DNA of 64,000 bases from Linanthus parryae (GCA_023055425.1 JALGPY010000002.1:133506427-133570426), one strand, 5' to 3'. Numbered from the stretch's first letter, positions 51,407 to 63,985 are shown. The notes: generated from the sequence alone by a model not told the origin. Program-made: numbers and translations.

Positions 51407-52834
51407 TGTTGGAATAGATGCCCTAGAGGCAATCTAGTTTAGTATGAATTTATTAATGGCTAGAAAATTCATTGTATTATTTATTGGATATTTAATATAA
51501 TGAAGTCTTTAGATTTACAATTGTGTTGTTTATCTTAAATATACCTAGTCCAGTATAATGATTAACAGGACAATCATCTATAGACTAGTATGGGGTTGGA
51601 TTGATATGGAGATATCATGATCCAACACATAGGTGTGCATTAAGGGTAATGGCGCACTGGATTGACCCATCTCCGAGAAGGCTACATACACGTTATGTTA
51701 AGTCATAAGCGCTTCTCGTGGTGCAATGGTATTGTCATCCTTAGACTTGAAGTCACTAGATATTCTAGTTGTGGATTATTGTGATTTTGGTAGCGTTAAA
51801 CGCTACACCGTAACTGGGTAGTTATAAAGGCGTGTACCGGATACAATAAGAAGTTAGCTTAGAGATCGTAGTGGACGTATATAAAATTTGTCCCTCCCAC
51901 ATAACGGGAGCAAATATCCTAGGCCACTCGAGGGGTAGTGCTTATAGAATGTCTGGCCAGACTCAAATAAATCAATATGGGATATTGATGTTATTTGCAC
52001 GAATAAGGCTATTCCCATGGATCGAGAAACTGTGGATTGGATATACGAGTGTGACTTGTATGTCTCGTGTCCAATCCGGATATAGAGACAAAGGGATGAG
52101 ACAATTACTTGTACAAGGTTTGTCAAGATGACTATTCTATTAGTTGGCTAGAATGGATGTTTTGCTAGAAACCGCTCCATATTAGCAAATTGTTGCTACC
52201 AACTAGATAGAACCTATGGGGTCACACGCTATATAGAGTTGAACTAGATTTGGGAATTAATTAATATGATTAATTAATTAGAAGGATCACTTTGCAATAC
52301 CTTGCAAACTTAGTAGGACTAATTTGCAAGGAAGAGACTAAACCGAATTCTAGTAGGACTAGAATTGGTCCTTTAGGTAGTTGGCAAGGATTTGTTGGAC
52401 TATATAAAGGACACTCCTTCCTTCCTTCCCACACTTATGACCTTATTTATCATAACTTGAGTGGGAGAGAACAAAAGGAGAGAGCAAGCAAGCAAATAGG
52501 AGCCGCCGCCCCCCTTTGCCGCCGCCCGTCCCCGTCGGCCCACAAGGAGGCCGAGACCTCCTTGTTTGTCTCGTTTTGCATGATTCTTCTTCCTCGTCCT
52601 CATTCCGGGCTAGCACCAAGGATTGGACGATCTAAAATTCAACTCTAGGCGTGGATCAACTATAGAGAACGTGACACAATTCGCGTTTGAAGTCATCAAA
52701 GGAGAAACCCTAAGGTGTGTTATTGATTTCTTCCCTTACCATCGTTATGTCTCTTGAATTGTGATCCTTGGAGGGTATTGCATGGATTATGTTTGTTTTT
52801 GTTTCCGTTGCGCATCCATGAATCATACCCTACA
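51407..52834 (+). repeat. A 3' LTR
   Basis: 1428 bp, TGTTGGAATAGATG...CCCTACA; TATA box at 52401-52407; followed by TSD ATTGC. Confidence 0.93.
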
Positions 52835-53990
52835 ATTGCCGCTAATGCTAGATCATGTGTGGGATAGTTCTCCTCATAGGGTTCAGCTGACGAGATGCAT
52901 ACGCAATGACCCTTCCATGTTGCATCATTATGCACCCTAAACCTAACTTGGATGCATCACTGAATAATTCAAACCCTTCGTTTTCCTTCGGGCAAGGTAA
53001 GGACTGGGGCATAAACCGACATGTCCTTTAAAGCCTGAAATGCCGACTCACACTTGTTGTCCCAGTCTCATTTAGTCGTTTTCCTGATTAAGTTGGTAAG
53101 AGGACGTGCTATATTGGATAAATCCTGCACAAACCGCCTGTAGTACCCTGCCAAACCCAACAAGCTCCGGATGTGCACCACACACTTAAGTCTGGGCCAT
53201 TCCTTTACTGCAGATACCTTCCCCGAATCCACAGAGACCCCTTCCTTCGAAATTACGTGTCTTAGGAATTGCACACTCTCCAACCAGAACACACATTTGG
53301 AGAGCTTACCATACAGCTGTTTCTGCCTCAGCGTCTCCAGAGTGGTTCGCAGATGCTCCTCATGACTTGGCTTATCCTTCAAATAAATCAAGATGTCATC
53401 AATAAAGACTAACACAAACTTATCCAAATAAGATCTCATTATGCTATTCATAAATTCCATGAATACGACCGGTGCATTCGTCAGACCGAAATGCATAACG
53501 GTAAAATCACAGTGCCCATATCGTGTCGAGAAAGCTGTCTTCGATATGTCCTCTTCTGCCACTCGTAGTTGGTGGTACCCAGTATCAAGTCTATCTTTGA
53601 GAAAGTGCTTGCCCCTTGAAACTGATCAAACAAGTTGTCTATTATCGGCAACGGATACTTGTTCTTTACTGTTACCTCATTCAACTATCGATAATCAATG
53701 CACAGTCTCAGGGTTCGATCCTTCTTCTTAACAAAAAGGAACGGTGCAGCCCAGGGAGAGGTACTAGGTCGAATGTAGCCCTTCTGTAGTAAGTCGTCTA
53801 GTAAAAGCCTTCAGTTCCTTTAACTCTGCAGGTGCCATGCGGTAAGGGGACTTAGAAATAGGTGCAGTCCCGGGTACTAGGTCAATCCATAATTCTACTT
53901 CTCTAAGGGGTGGCATGCCTGGTAACTCCTCCAGAAATACGTCAGGGAACTCCCTTACTCTTGGGATATCCTCCAAGTCTTTCTCCTCAA
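52835..53990 (-). pseudogene. pol: D RT and RNase H (N-terminal part)
   Basis: Minus strand, upstream side of A. The start region is VREFPDVFLEELPGMPPLRE (near 53920-53965), then the RT palm: [14 protein letters not shown], a stop where Lys or Gln is expected, [20 protein letters not shown] (53620-53684), [16 protein letters not shown], and the active site FIDDILIY at 53383-53406. The tether SLLGLAGYYRRFVQDLS ends near 53100. RNase H traces (YAPVLTLPEG, CIMMQHGRVIAYAS, then NYPTHDLALAA in another frame) run right up to the A insertion and continue at 27092. The frameshift near 53560 replaces the conserved YHQI region. Confidence 0.88.
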
Positions 53991-54099
53991 CTTCCTTGAC
54001 CTCACACAGATAAGCTTGGCATCCCTTCCTAACTTCCTTCCAAATGGACAGCGCCGAAACTAGACGAATACGAGTCTCCCCATGATTGGCCTAGAAGGT

Positions 54100-55639
54100 C
54101 ATGTCCTTCCCTGAGGTGGCTTCAACCTCACAGCTTGCCTACAAAATTCTATGTTTGCTTTAAAATAACCTAACCAATCCATACCTAGGATTACTTCAAT
54201 ATCCTCTAGGTTGAAGCGAATTAAGTTAGAGGGAAACCCCTTATCCTGAATCATGATTTTAATTCCTCAGTAGATACGATTACAAGTTACTACTTGTCCA
54301 TTAGGAAATCTAATAGCAACAGGTTCCATGATTCCAGGTTTCAATCCTAATCTATCTTTCTATCGTGGACGATACAAAGGAGTGTGATGCACCAGAATCA
54401 AAGAGAACAGTAATTGGATGATGGTTGACGAGAAGCGTACCCGTTATGATATTTCCAGCAGCATCAGCCTTAGCTCGACTCAAAATGTGAATCTGACCTC
54501 CTCCTCCATGACCCTTGGTCCCATCAGTCTCCTGAACTTCCGGCTCTGCCCCTTCCCCTATGGTAGCTATGTAGTTGATAGCCCCGGACTTATAGGTCCC
54601 TGCTTTCGCTGCCTCTGTCCCCATCGAAGCACCTTTCCCCTGGTCGACACTGCTCTGAGCGACTGTTCCTGCCCGATTTCCCTGTCCTCCAAAGCCCCAC
54701 TTAGGTTGATTCAACTGTGTGGAGTTACCCCCAATTCCTTCAGATATTTTGGATCTACATTCAAAGCTTCGATGCCCCAACTTCCCACAATTAAAACATT
54801 CCACACGCCTTCCTTCACAGTCGACCCCTGGATGATCTCTGCCACATCACTTGCAGTAGTACCTTCTGACCTCCGCAGATGATCGCCCCCAAGACTTTGG
54901 TCAAGCTGCTAGGGATCCTCCCCCCTCGGTCTTTGCATTGCCGGATTTCTTTATGAATTTATCCTTACCTCCTCCTTCATGCTTCTTTCCCCCTTTGTCT
55001 TTTCTTTCATGCTTCCTCTTCTGGCTCGCCCAGTGCGATTCCTTGATCTGTCTTATGTAACTGGCTTTATCAAAGGCTTCGTGAACCGTTTTGAATTCTG
55101 TAGAGGCCACTGCTATCTTTATCATGTAGTTTAGACCTGCCACAAACTGTCGCACCTTCCTTGCCTCCGTCGGTATGAGATCCCCGACAAACCTGGACAA
55201 CTCAGTAAATTTGTTGTAGTATTCAGTGACTGTCATGCCTTCTTCCTGCAAAGCCAAAAATTCTTCGTATTTCTGAAGTTTCAAATGTTCAAGATAAAAT
55301 AGATCCCTCAGTGCTTCCTTGAACTTGTCCCACCCAAACCCCTCCTGACCCCCTAACACCTCTTTGTTTGCAGACAACCAATCATCGACTCCTCCCTTCA
55401 GGTAATAAACCGCTGCATCTACTTTTTCTTCATTAGGGAACTTAACCGCCGCAAATATCTTCTCAAATTTTCTAATTCAATTTTCTAGTTCGGTAGGTCC
55501 CTCAGTCCCCACAAAGTAGTCTGGTTTCCTCTGAACTATCTTGTTGGCCACATCTGAATCTCTCTTTCTTTGTTCCTGGCTGTTCTGACCTAAAGTGATG
55601 AGAAACTCTCGATCTTTCCCGTATAGCCTCAAGGTCCAT
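54100..55639 (-). pseudogene. gag: D gag and protease
   Basis: Probable start ATG at 55639-55637 (MDLEAIRER), with an early frameshift into the main gag frame. The retrotransposon gag domain is visible at 54901-55377 (FGWDKFKEALRDLFY, EEGMTVTEYYNKFTELSRFV, VRQFVAGLN). It is followed by a Lys/Gly-rich stretch and two zinc knuckles: a first one with a stop inside (YYCK*CGRDH...C, near 54850) and an intact CFNCGKLGHRSFEC (near 54760-54800). The aspartic protease has VLFDSGASHSFVS (near 54370-54410) and VILGMDWLGYFKANI (near 54155-54200). One stop follows the gag domain at about 54901. Confidence 0.87.
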
Positions 55640-55950
55640 GACTAAACAACACAGCTATATCCTGGTTAGGATCAATGGTTAGACACAAATGTATAATACC
55701 AAACACATACACTGTATATACATACCAAAAGTAATACAACTGGCCCAACCTAGCAAATGCTCTTCGCTAGAGCAGATCCTTATGAACACAAAACAAAAAT
55801 CTACTACGCTACCGTCTCCCTGAGACACCAACATAGCCCGACGAAAATAACCAATGAGCCTCATAGCACGGCCGTTGCTAATCACTAAGTGCAGCCAAAA
55901 CTGGCTCGCCTAACAATGCGACCTTAAAACTCCTATTCTACACCAGTATC
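55640..55950 (-). other. D spacer between pre-gag ORF and gag
   Basis: No conserved frame; the 68-codon minus-strand frame at 55679-55885 has no recognisable domain. Confidence 0.5.
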
Positions 55951-56427
55951 CTACTCCTCCTCACTATTAACCTCAATGACCTGCACTGCTGGCCCATCAC
56001 TGGGAGGGGGTGGAATGTGATGTGGTGACACTAGTGCCTCGTAGTCGATCTCCCCCTAATCGAGAGCATCCCTCGCAGCCCAAGCCTCATGAGCCTGCTG
56101 GAGAAGCGCCCGAATGGTACGGGGGCACATCAAGTACTCCCCATCTCTCTCGAAATCCTCCTCATTGGGCTCAAAGTTTATGTCTACCACCCCACCATAT
56201 ATCAACTTGAGATACGCCCATGGCTCTTCATCAGGGAAAGCCTCCAAGATCACCCCCACCTTAACCAATGGATGACGGAAATGCCCGAAACCTAGCCTTG
56301 TCTCTCCCCATAAGTGGCAGAACTCACACATCCTGTCTAATAGCTCGGGTATCGACTTGCCCTCCACTCAACAACAAAGATCTGGATAGACACGGTACAT
56401 CTCTATCAAGTTTGGGTGGAGCGCCAT
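55951..56427 (-). pseudogene. D pre-gag ORF, unknown function
   Basis: A frame between PBS and gag on the minus strand, ATG at 56427-56425 (MALHPNLIEMYRVYPDL) to TAG at 55953-55951, 158 codons. It has two in-frame stops: TGA at codon 20 (56370-56368) and TAG at codon 124 (56058-56056). The product would be acidic, soluble, with Trp/Tyr-rich stretches (CEFCHLWGETRLGFGHFRHP, FPDEEPWAYLKLIYGGVVDI) and a Pro-rich then acidic tail (PPPPSDG...NSEEE). I do not recognise the family. Extra pre-gag ORFs are known in Ogre/Tat gypsy elements, but I do not know of one in Tekay-like elements. Could be a captured plant gene fragment. Confidence 0.55.
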
Positions 56428-56529
56428 GTGAGAATCATCCAAAGGAGATGTAAGTATACGGGTCGTGAGGTCTCATGTCATGCATACGCCTCTCTCGCCC
56501 CCCAACCTAGTGATATTTGATTATTCTAG

Positions 56530-56691
<162 letters not shown>

Positions 56692-56750
56692 AATTCTTCT
56701 TTTTTAAATCTCCTAGTTCGTGTTTCAAATTATGTCTCCTACAATACCGG

Positions 56751-56762
56751 GCTCTGATACCA
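56751..56762 (-). promoter_or_regulatory. D primer-binding site
   Basis: GCTCTGATACCA on the plus strand, TGGTATCAGAGC on the minus strand, two bases from the D 5' LTR. Confidence 0.93.
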
Positions 56763-56764
56763 TC

Positions 56765-57887
56765 TGTAACACACCCAACCTTAGGGATAGGTAAACTACA
56801 CAAGACTCCCCAGGGGTGCCCTCCGCCTTAACGCATACCGTCTTGGCAAGGTGACGGTTTTACAGTTTTGTAGTGAGAAACAGAAAAAGAAACAAACCAA
56901 AACATCGATTACATACCTTAAGTCCAGTCTTACACTTACTCAAATACTTGCATGCCTTTTTATATACAACAAAAGAGATACTACGATTTCTAACGTTTTC
57001 TTCCCCTCCTACCTCGCCGTCTCACCTGGAACCATAAAGATACAGAAATAATATTAGGCATATATTTATTACATAAGTGAAGGGAAAAAAAACAAAACAC
57101 GATGTATTCATACGCACTTTCAACTAGTGGTTCGATTCTGCACACAACAACACAATCATACGAGTAATTTAAGTCTCATAGCAAACTTTATAGTTCCCAC
57201 AATTTCCATAAACCACCATGACAGACTAGACCTTAAGTGTGCACACCCCCTACTAGATCATCAGTCCAGAGAGTAGTACTAGTTGACCACAAGTCGGGAG
57301 CTAGAAATGTACCGACTAAGCCCATAGGCCATGAATGTAAAGACCGAAGAACGGTTCACATGTGTTCCTGCTACCGCATTAGTCAGACGTGCGGAGACTA
57401 ATCAATTTTATGTGTATATCATTTGATTTCCTCACTCATCATACTACTTCTAACATTTCGAGATTATTAAAGCATATACAATGTGTGCCTGTCTTCTAGA
57501 TGGTGAGTTATCGCCGAGTTAATCCTTGTAATACTATACACCTCACCAAAGTGATCTCTTGTTAATCTTCATTATCAAATTCCTAAGGATTCACACGACG
57601 ACTCAACTACAGTTATGCCTAAGTCCCTAGCCCAGATTGACCCTTAGTTGTTGCATTGCAATTTCTAGACAAGATAGCGCCCGAAAGTTCATGAAAAGAA
57701 TCTTCGATCCCTCCTTAAATTTCATAGATGGGAGCCTGACCCCATAAGATTAACAAATGGTACTTTTCCCCTCCCCCTAATTTTAATAAAAGACACTTTG
57801 GCCCCTTAGGATTGACAAAGATACGTGGGCCCTTCAAATTGTGAATTTTGACATCAGGGTCATGTATTATTATTATTATTATTATTA

Positions 57888-57945
<58 letters not shown>

Positions 57946-59710
57946 ATTATTATTATTATTATTATTATTATTAAACCAGCCCCATTAACCAGACTGGAGT
58001 CACACCTCCTAAGATTGCATAAAAAATCAATTTACAAGAGGTGAAATGGCCAAACACATACTTAAAATCCATTGCAGCCCATTTACACCACTAGGACATT
58101 TAGAAACAACTACTTGTTACTCTGTTTGATTTGTTTTTGGAAGGCAAACTCAAGCCACAAAGGTAACAAGTACTGAGATTAAGCATAACCCAATGAAGGC
58201 TACAGGATCATCCGATCCTTTAGTAAAAAAATAAGAGTTGTACTATGCAGCTAAGTGTACCAAATTACCAGTTTAAAAGCAGTAACTTCAAGTTTTCTAA
58301 CAATTCAAACCAGTGACTTAGAGGCCTTACTCACCCAACTAGCATGTGATTCTTATTCATTCAAACACTTTTATATTGCATCCCTAGGTACAGGGGTACC
58401 CCAGGAGTGCCCTGCAGGCCACAAGGACTAGATTGAAGGATAGAAAATGGACTAAAAATTGACAGAAACACACATGAACTAACACCAACTTTGAATGCAT
58501 TTGCAGCTGATTTGAGAGGATAAACAAGCATTGAAACTTTGGAATTAAGAGTCACTATACAGATAACATGCATAGGATGATGTCAAGGATTTAGAGAGAT
58601 AGTTTTGACCTCCAAAACCTGGCCAAAGTAACAAGTGCATGGCTGATTAGTGACTTCACAGTTCCAGGGCAAAACATGATCAACATCCCAGTACATTGAT
58701 CGAGAAGAGGATCACGAGAATCTTTCAAACCCTTCCACCCACTGGAATCGACAAAGGGAAGACCTAAGATTACCTACCCAAGACCCCTCATCCCAACATG
58801 CAACGAGGGAGCCGCAATTTGACCAAGAACATGGCATTCTCTTGTCGGAAAATGGTGGCTGACCACCAGCAAACAGAGATCAAACTGGAATCTGGGCTAG
58901 TTCCAGGAGCTCATTTACCCACTACAACATTTAGAGACACTAGCAACGCATGCAGGGACATATTCTAGGGAGAAATAAAGGAAATACCTAGTTTTTCGAC
59001 AAGTACTTGCAGCTTCGGGGGAACGGCTGCAGAATCCGGCGACAGTCTAGAATATCAATGAACTGGTGTCTCCTACACGGTGTGATGAACTTCCTGAACC
59101 AGTAGAGTGAAACAAAGGACTCAATTTGGCTAAATCAGAGGCTACATAGACGATTTCAAGTCACAAGGAGATGAGTTCATGCAAGAACTTACCCAAATTT
59201 GACATGACACGGAGAAGATATATGCCTCCTGAATTGTGCCTTCTCTACAGGGATCGAGGAAGAGGCAGCAGGTGCAGCTGCTTAAGAGCTAGAGTAGAGT
59301 GAGAAAGCATAGAGTGATAGATAGGTGAAAAAAGAATAGGAGTGGGGGTTGATATAGTGGTGGCGGTGATGATGATGAGGGAGGGTGGAGGTCATGTGTG
59401 ATGTGAGTGAGAGGAGAGTTCTATAGCTGCATGGAATATCATGCTTGCAGATAATAGGCTAGGATAGGTTTATGGGTCAATTTTTAGTGTTAGAAACTTA
59501 GGGTGAAAAGTGAAATTTAATTCTCTTTTGAAATTTCAAAAAAAAATCCATTTTGACCCCCAAGTTATTCTCGGGTCATAAACACTTGGTTGAACTTGTT
59601 CCCATACATGGCTAAGTTTCAGCATTTCTACACATACAAGACACATATATTTATTCAAAAGTTCACTTATTTGTAGTTTTAAACCCCCCATAAAGTTCCG
59701 GGGTGTTGCA
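56765..59710 (-). repeat. D 5' LTR (right copy)
   Basis: 2946 bp, TGTAACACACCCAACC...GGGTGTTGCA on the plus strand, clearly more diverged from its partner than the LTR pairs of A, B and C. Holds an interrupted (ATT)n tract at 57865-57973. Confidence 0.92.
57865..57973. repeat. (ATT)n microsatellite in D right LTR
   Basis: About 109 bp with two interruptions; homologous in position to 23522-23679. Confidence 0.93.
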
Positions 59711-60190
59711 GAATTGGGATGGACTGTGATATCCCAAGAGGTACCCTGGTTATTATTTATTGCATCATGACCTCTCTGTGAGCATTCGTTACCCGCTGGG
59801 CTCTAATATGCCTCAGCTCAAATAATGTTTTAATGTGAAGTTACTTCGGTATATCGTGATCCATTTTTTAAGCCAAAATTATGTTTTATGCGTTGTGATA
59901 TAAGCTTACTCAGTTTTTATTGACAAACTTTTACTGCGTCGGCTTATGCTATTTGAAAACCCACAGGTTACGAATAAGGTTGGGGAACGTGCATATATAA
60001 GCTGAAGATTAGGATCAGGCAGCTAGGAAGTATTACATTTAGCTATGAAGCATTTTATTCACGATTTAGATTTGAACACTTGCCATTATTCATTTTAAAC
60101 TATGGTTGGAGGATTTCTCCAATTTTATTCAATAAATTCACTTGGATTCTCGTTTGGTTGTGCTAGCAAGGAACCGTAAGGGTTGTTTCA
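59711..60190 (+). repeat. E LTR segment 3 (LTR end)
   Basis: Starts with the right TSD of D (GAATT, 59711-59715) and continues LTR E. It matches B's LTR end block by block (TGCATC-GTGACCTCT, CTTACTCAGTTTTTA, GCACTAGCAAGGAACCGTA-type blocks) and ends GGTTGTTTCA at 60190. Confidence 0.88.
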
Positions 60191-60420
60191 GTTAACTCAT
60201 ATCATAGCAATGAGCACTCGATGAAAGCATTCGAGAGCCATGCCGTTCATGATCAAGAGAGTTATAGGCTGCAAAACACAAGTTATCCGATATGTAGCAA
60301 GTAAATTGACTCACTCTGCAATTTTTTCCATATTCATGGGGTACCATTAAGACATAAATGGCAGACAATTTGAGGCGTGTCAAGACGTTTTGAAAGTTGA
60401 AAATGTCACTTGATTATGAA

Positions 60421-60549
60421 GTCCAAGCGACACGTATTGCTAAGACTAATCTTTAAGATTACTTCTAAAAGTCTGAAGCGATTATATATTGCTAAGAATG
60501 TTGGTGAAGTACGTCCAAAGTCTAAGCAATTAGAGATTGCCAAGACTAC
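60421..60549. repeat. Three imperfect repeats at 50-bp period
   Basis: Units GTC(C/T)GAAGCGA...ATTGCTAAGA start near 60421, 60471 and 60520. Function unknown. Confidence 0.55.
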
Positions 60550-61265
60550 TAGTATGATTGACGGATGCAGTTCCCAAGCCCGGTACTGAGACTGTGAGGC
60601 AAAGGTAACATCATGGATAAGGGTGTTAAAGGGCGATATCAATATAGGATCGAAAGCCGATACATACAAGCGCATAAAGGAGCCGAAGGACGCCTAGGGA
60701 AAGAGACATCGCCATGTGGTTCCTAGTTTTTGTTTAGGGTTTCATTTTGGATCTAAGGCTTATCTTTGAGTTATTAGCTCATGATTTACTTTGGATCTGG
60801 TCATGTTACGAATGGTAAGTGTATTCTTAAATTCTAGCATGTATAGCATGCTAGATTAAGACACATGACAAGAAAGAATGAACATTCTAGCTAGGGAAAA
60901 CCTGCGCAGGACTTTGTGTAAGTTGCCTTACCTAAATGTGATTCGTTCCTTATGCGAAAGGCAAAACGCAATACTATTTAGTAAAGAAGTAAAGGCTATC
61001 GAGAGCTTTTACAACTTATTCATCCAGCTTAGTATTCCATTAGGTGTTAGGGATAGACATGGTAATTAATATTTCGATAGGGAATAGTAACAGTCGATCA
61101 TTCCTGATTAAGGGGTGGTATGGAATGGGGAAAAGAAAATTAATTTTTCATAACTGTGTTATTATATATATATAGAGAGAGATTATAAATACCGGTGTGA
61201 CAATCCAGTGTGACAATCACTTATATATTGGCTTACTAGAAATTTTAAACCCAGTTATACATCTT

Positions 61266-61267
<2 letters not shown>

Positions 61268-61304
<37 letters not shown>

Positions 61305-61395
61305 TTGGTGGAAAAGTAGTATTTGGGAGATCTAAGCTTTCTTTTCTTAACATTTAGATATCATGTTAATATCGAAGAATGCTAGAACTGGAACT

Positions 61396-61430
<35 letters not shown>
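61268..61430. repeat. T34 tract and (GT)15
   Basis: 34 T residues at 61268-61301 and fifteen GT units at 61401-61430. The T tract could be the poly-A tail of a minus-strand retroposon, but no body is recognised. Confidence 0.9.
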
Positions 61431-61434
<4 letters not shown>

Positions 61435-61539
61435 AGATATACATATTACCTTATGTTGTTATGTGCTACAACACTTATGAAAACTTCGTGTTATTAGCAG
61501 TTTTTAGTTTTCCTTTTTCCTTTTTAAATATTGAAAAAC

Positions 61540-61985
61540 ACTTATGAAAACTTGTTTTTCACTGCTTGTAGAATCCGAGTTCGTAGGCGGCGAGTTTGTG
61601 GAAGACCCATATTACGACCACTAGGCGTTATTGCTGTGTGCGCTACTATACTCCCTATTTCCGGTAAGTTGTATGCGCAATACCTTAAACTATCAAAATT
61701 GTGCTTTTGGCGCGTGTCTACCATTTCTGTGATAACTTGTGATTTCATTATATCTCATAATTGTGAAAAATGTCTTGATAAGTTCTGTTAGTGGAATATT
61801 CCCTGAATGGTAGTATAAAATTTTGGAACATGGAACTGTTAATGAACCTTAATAGAATTAGGATGGTGTACAGAGGATGTGTGTGGATGCTACGACCGGG
61901 GACACACGTGCGCTGAATCCCCTTGGGTGATAATCCATACGAGATTACATACCCGACCCTGTGGTGACTGACACAAAATGCTCTG
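61540..61985 (+). mobile_element. Element J: truncated gypsy LTR fragment
   Basis: Matches the middle of LTRs B and E: the conserved exon (61572-61663), the ATACCTTAAACTATCAAAA block and GTGTACAGAGGATGTG. Both LTR ends are missing. A third, diverged member of the E/B family. Confidence 0.75.
61572..61663 (+). other. Splice-bounded exon with acidic peptide in J
   Basis: Acceptor CTGCTTGTAG ends at 61571; donor GTAAGT starts at 61664. After two phase bases it reads SEFVGGEFVEDPYYDH then TAG (61622-61624). Confidence 0.65.
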
Positions 61986-62037
61986 ATACGATCCCGATGT
62001 TATTTATACCGGGATTCCAGCAGGATGATAAAAAAGA

Positions 62038-62090
62038 AAGTTGTTGATAGAGGATATGTGAATATTTGCAAAGTTACTGGGTATGACGGA
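62038..62090 (+). mobile_element. Scrap of copia RNase H end
   Basis: GTTGATAGAGGATATGTGAA and ATATTTGCAAAG match the RNase H tail of C (43438-43480) and A (51250-51290), coding VDRGYVNICKV. Only about 50 bp; source element gone. Confidence 0.5.
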
Positions 62091-63204
62091 CGAGGATTGT
62101 GAGGGTTCAGTAATGTTGGATTAGTTGCCATGGGACTGTTTTAATAACGGATGGTCCCAAATCTAGTTGGGATTTCTGCTTCAGCAAAGAGGGCGGCAGA
62201 GCAGTTTCCCTATACACGTGTTTGGAGCACTTGGTTACCGATTGACGAGTGTTTGGAGCACTTGGTTACCACGAGCGAGAAGCGCTGAATCACTCCTCCA
62301 AGACAGCAACTTACTGCCTTTTCAATCAAGTAGCAACACATACATGCTAGGTTTGTAAATTATTGTTTGAGCTAATCCGAAGATTTGTCTTCTAGCTGAA
62401 CACACACACAATTGTGTGCTTCTTTTTCTAGCCACACAAGCAACAAGGTTGCTTCTCTTCTTTTGTTGGCGCTTGAATCAAACAGTGAAAACATATCACT
62501 ATAGTCAAAATATCAATTTGATAATTAGGGCTGTTGAAGGAGCAGGACACAGCTGCTGCTGCTGTGCTGTTTGTACAGAAGGAGGCAACGGCATTGGAAT
62601 CGATCACTTTGTGTATTGAGCAGAGGTGAGTTCCGGACTGGGGAGGCGAGGTATATATCGACTATTGGCTGACGTAGTGCGACGAGCCAAGATAAGGAAA
62701 AAAAAACAGGAGAAGATAAAAAAAACTGTGTTTTTCGATGTTGAACGAGATAGTGATTTAGCATAAATAAACAGCAAGTCTGAGCATCCTTATATAGTCT
62801 AGGACTTGGGACTACACTGTAATTAGTATTGAACCTAAATTACATTTGTGTCCTATACTATCTAAATAAAAAAATAAGCAACAAACTAAAAATAAGCAAT
62901 ATAATTTTAAGAGAGCAATATAAGAGAGAAAAATGCGAAATTTTGATGAGGGGACCAAGAACTTGTGGAAAATCAAAGAGGAAATGAAGAAGATAATGGG
63001 TAAGTTGAGAATGTCGGTGGATGTTTTGTTGTGGGGCTATAAATTGTGGTGGAAGGGGTGACGTGGAGGAAAGTGGTGTGGAAGGTTAATATCGTCTTTA
63101 TGTTTGGTGGCAGTCGTCGTAAAAAATAAACATCACAAGGTTAAAATAGGCAACCGGGTAATTTTGAGGGCAAAAGGTGAAAGAAAACCACTCCCAACAG
63201 TGAG
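62091..63204. other. Unassigned DNA with 31-bp tandem duplication
   Basis: A 22-bp unit (GTGTTTGGAGCACTTGGTTA plus CC) occurs at 62218-62239 and 62249-62270. Otherwise no gene; short frames on both strands near 62416-62764 have no domain. Confidence 0.55.
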
Positions 63205-63949
63205 CCTAGACCTGTCAATGGGTCGGGTCTGGGTAAATCCGAACCGAACCCATGTCAGACCCGGATACTAATGGACCCAAGTGGAACCGAACCATAAAAC
63301 CCAAACCCAAACCCAAATGAAGAAAAACCGGACCAAAACCTTTAACCCGTTGGGCGAACCGCGACCTGTACTCTCACCTCTTGCTGATGTAGAAACAACT
63401 GCATTCATGGCTTCTTCGATCTCTTTGAAACAACATCTTACAACCGCCATTAGCGAAACATATTGCAATCACTGCATGACAGAAAGAGATTGCCGGAGGG
63501 AGAGAGGGCGAGATCTAGATAAAGAAATCGCCGGAGGAGATGACCGGAGAGAGCGAGAGATGTCGAAAGTGAAATATTCAAGTCTCAGACCTGGTTACGA
63601 CCCCAGACAAGCCAACCAAGTCCGATTCGCAGTCTCAGAGTAACATAAACTAATCAATGGGTTTCAATAATCAGACCCAAAAAGAGGAAATAAGATCCAA
63701 ACAATCTCATATCTTGATTGTTCCCGACACAAATCTCATATCTTGATTGTTCCGAACAAACTCAATCGTTTTGAAATTGATATTCAGATCCAAAAGAAGA
63801 GATAAATCAGACCCAGAAGAGGAGACAAGATATAGGAGAGAGAAATTCTCAGTAACAAATTCGATTAGCCAGAGATAGGGATTAGAAGTTTGGTTAGGGA
63901 GAGAGAGAGAGGAGAGATCGGCGGAGAAAGGTGGGGAGATTGGCACGAC

Positions 63950-63952
<3 letters not shown>
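63205..63952. other. Possible start of a hAT-type element; otherwise unassigned
   Basis: TAGACCTGTCAATGGGTCGG at about 63208 is like the TAG-GCTGTCAATGGG-type ends of plant hAT non-autonomous elements. The opposite end is not in the window. The 120-codon frame at 63281-63643 is low-complexity at first, with no domain. A 22-bp unit repeats at 63703-63724 and 63732-63753. Confidence 0.3.

Positions 63953-63983
<31 letters not shown>
63953..63983. repeat. (GA)n microsatellite
   Basis: About fifteen GA units near the right edge. Confidence 0.95.

Positions 63984-63985
<2 letters not shown>

Larger units (their letters stand above)
27093..52834 (+). mobile_element. Element A: Angela/BARE-like copia retrotransposon
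   Basis: LTRs at 27093-28495 and 51407-52834; TSD ATTGC at 27088-27092 and 52835-52839. The ends (TGTTTGAATAGATGCCCTAG / ...CCCTACA) and PBS resemble Angela/BARE-type elements. Without its guest B it is about 8.5 kb. It has one gag-pol frame broken by few lesions and by the insertion of B at the start of RT. It is the best-preserved element of the window, inserted in D's RNase H gene. Confidence 0.93.
60196..61539. other. Unassigned DNA right of the nest
   Basis: No gene recognised; a 63-codon frame at 60878-61069 has no domain. Contains three imperfect 30-bp repeats (60421-60549), a T tract and a (GT)n tract. Confidence 0.5.

Noticed and set aside
60421..60549. CRISPR-like array
   Set aside because: Plant nuclear context, only three imperfect units, no conserved repeat-spacer structure.
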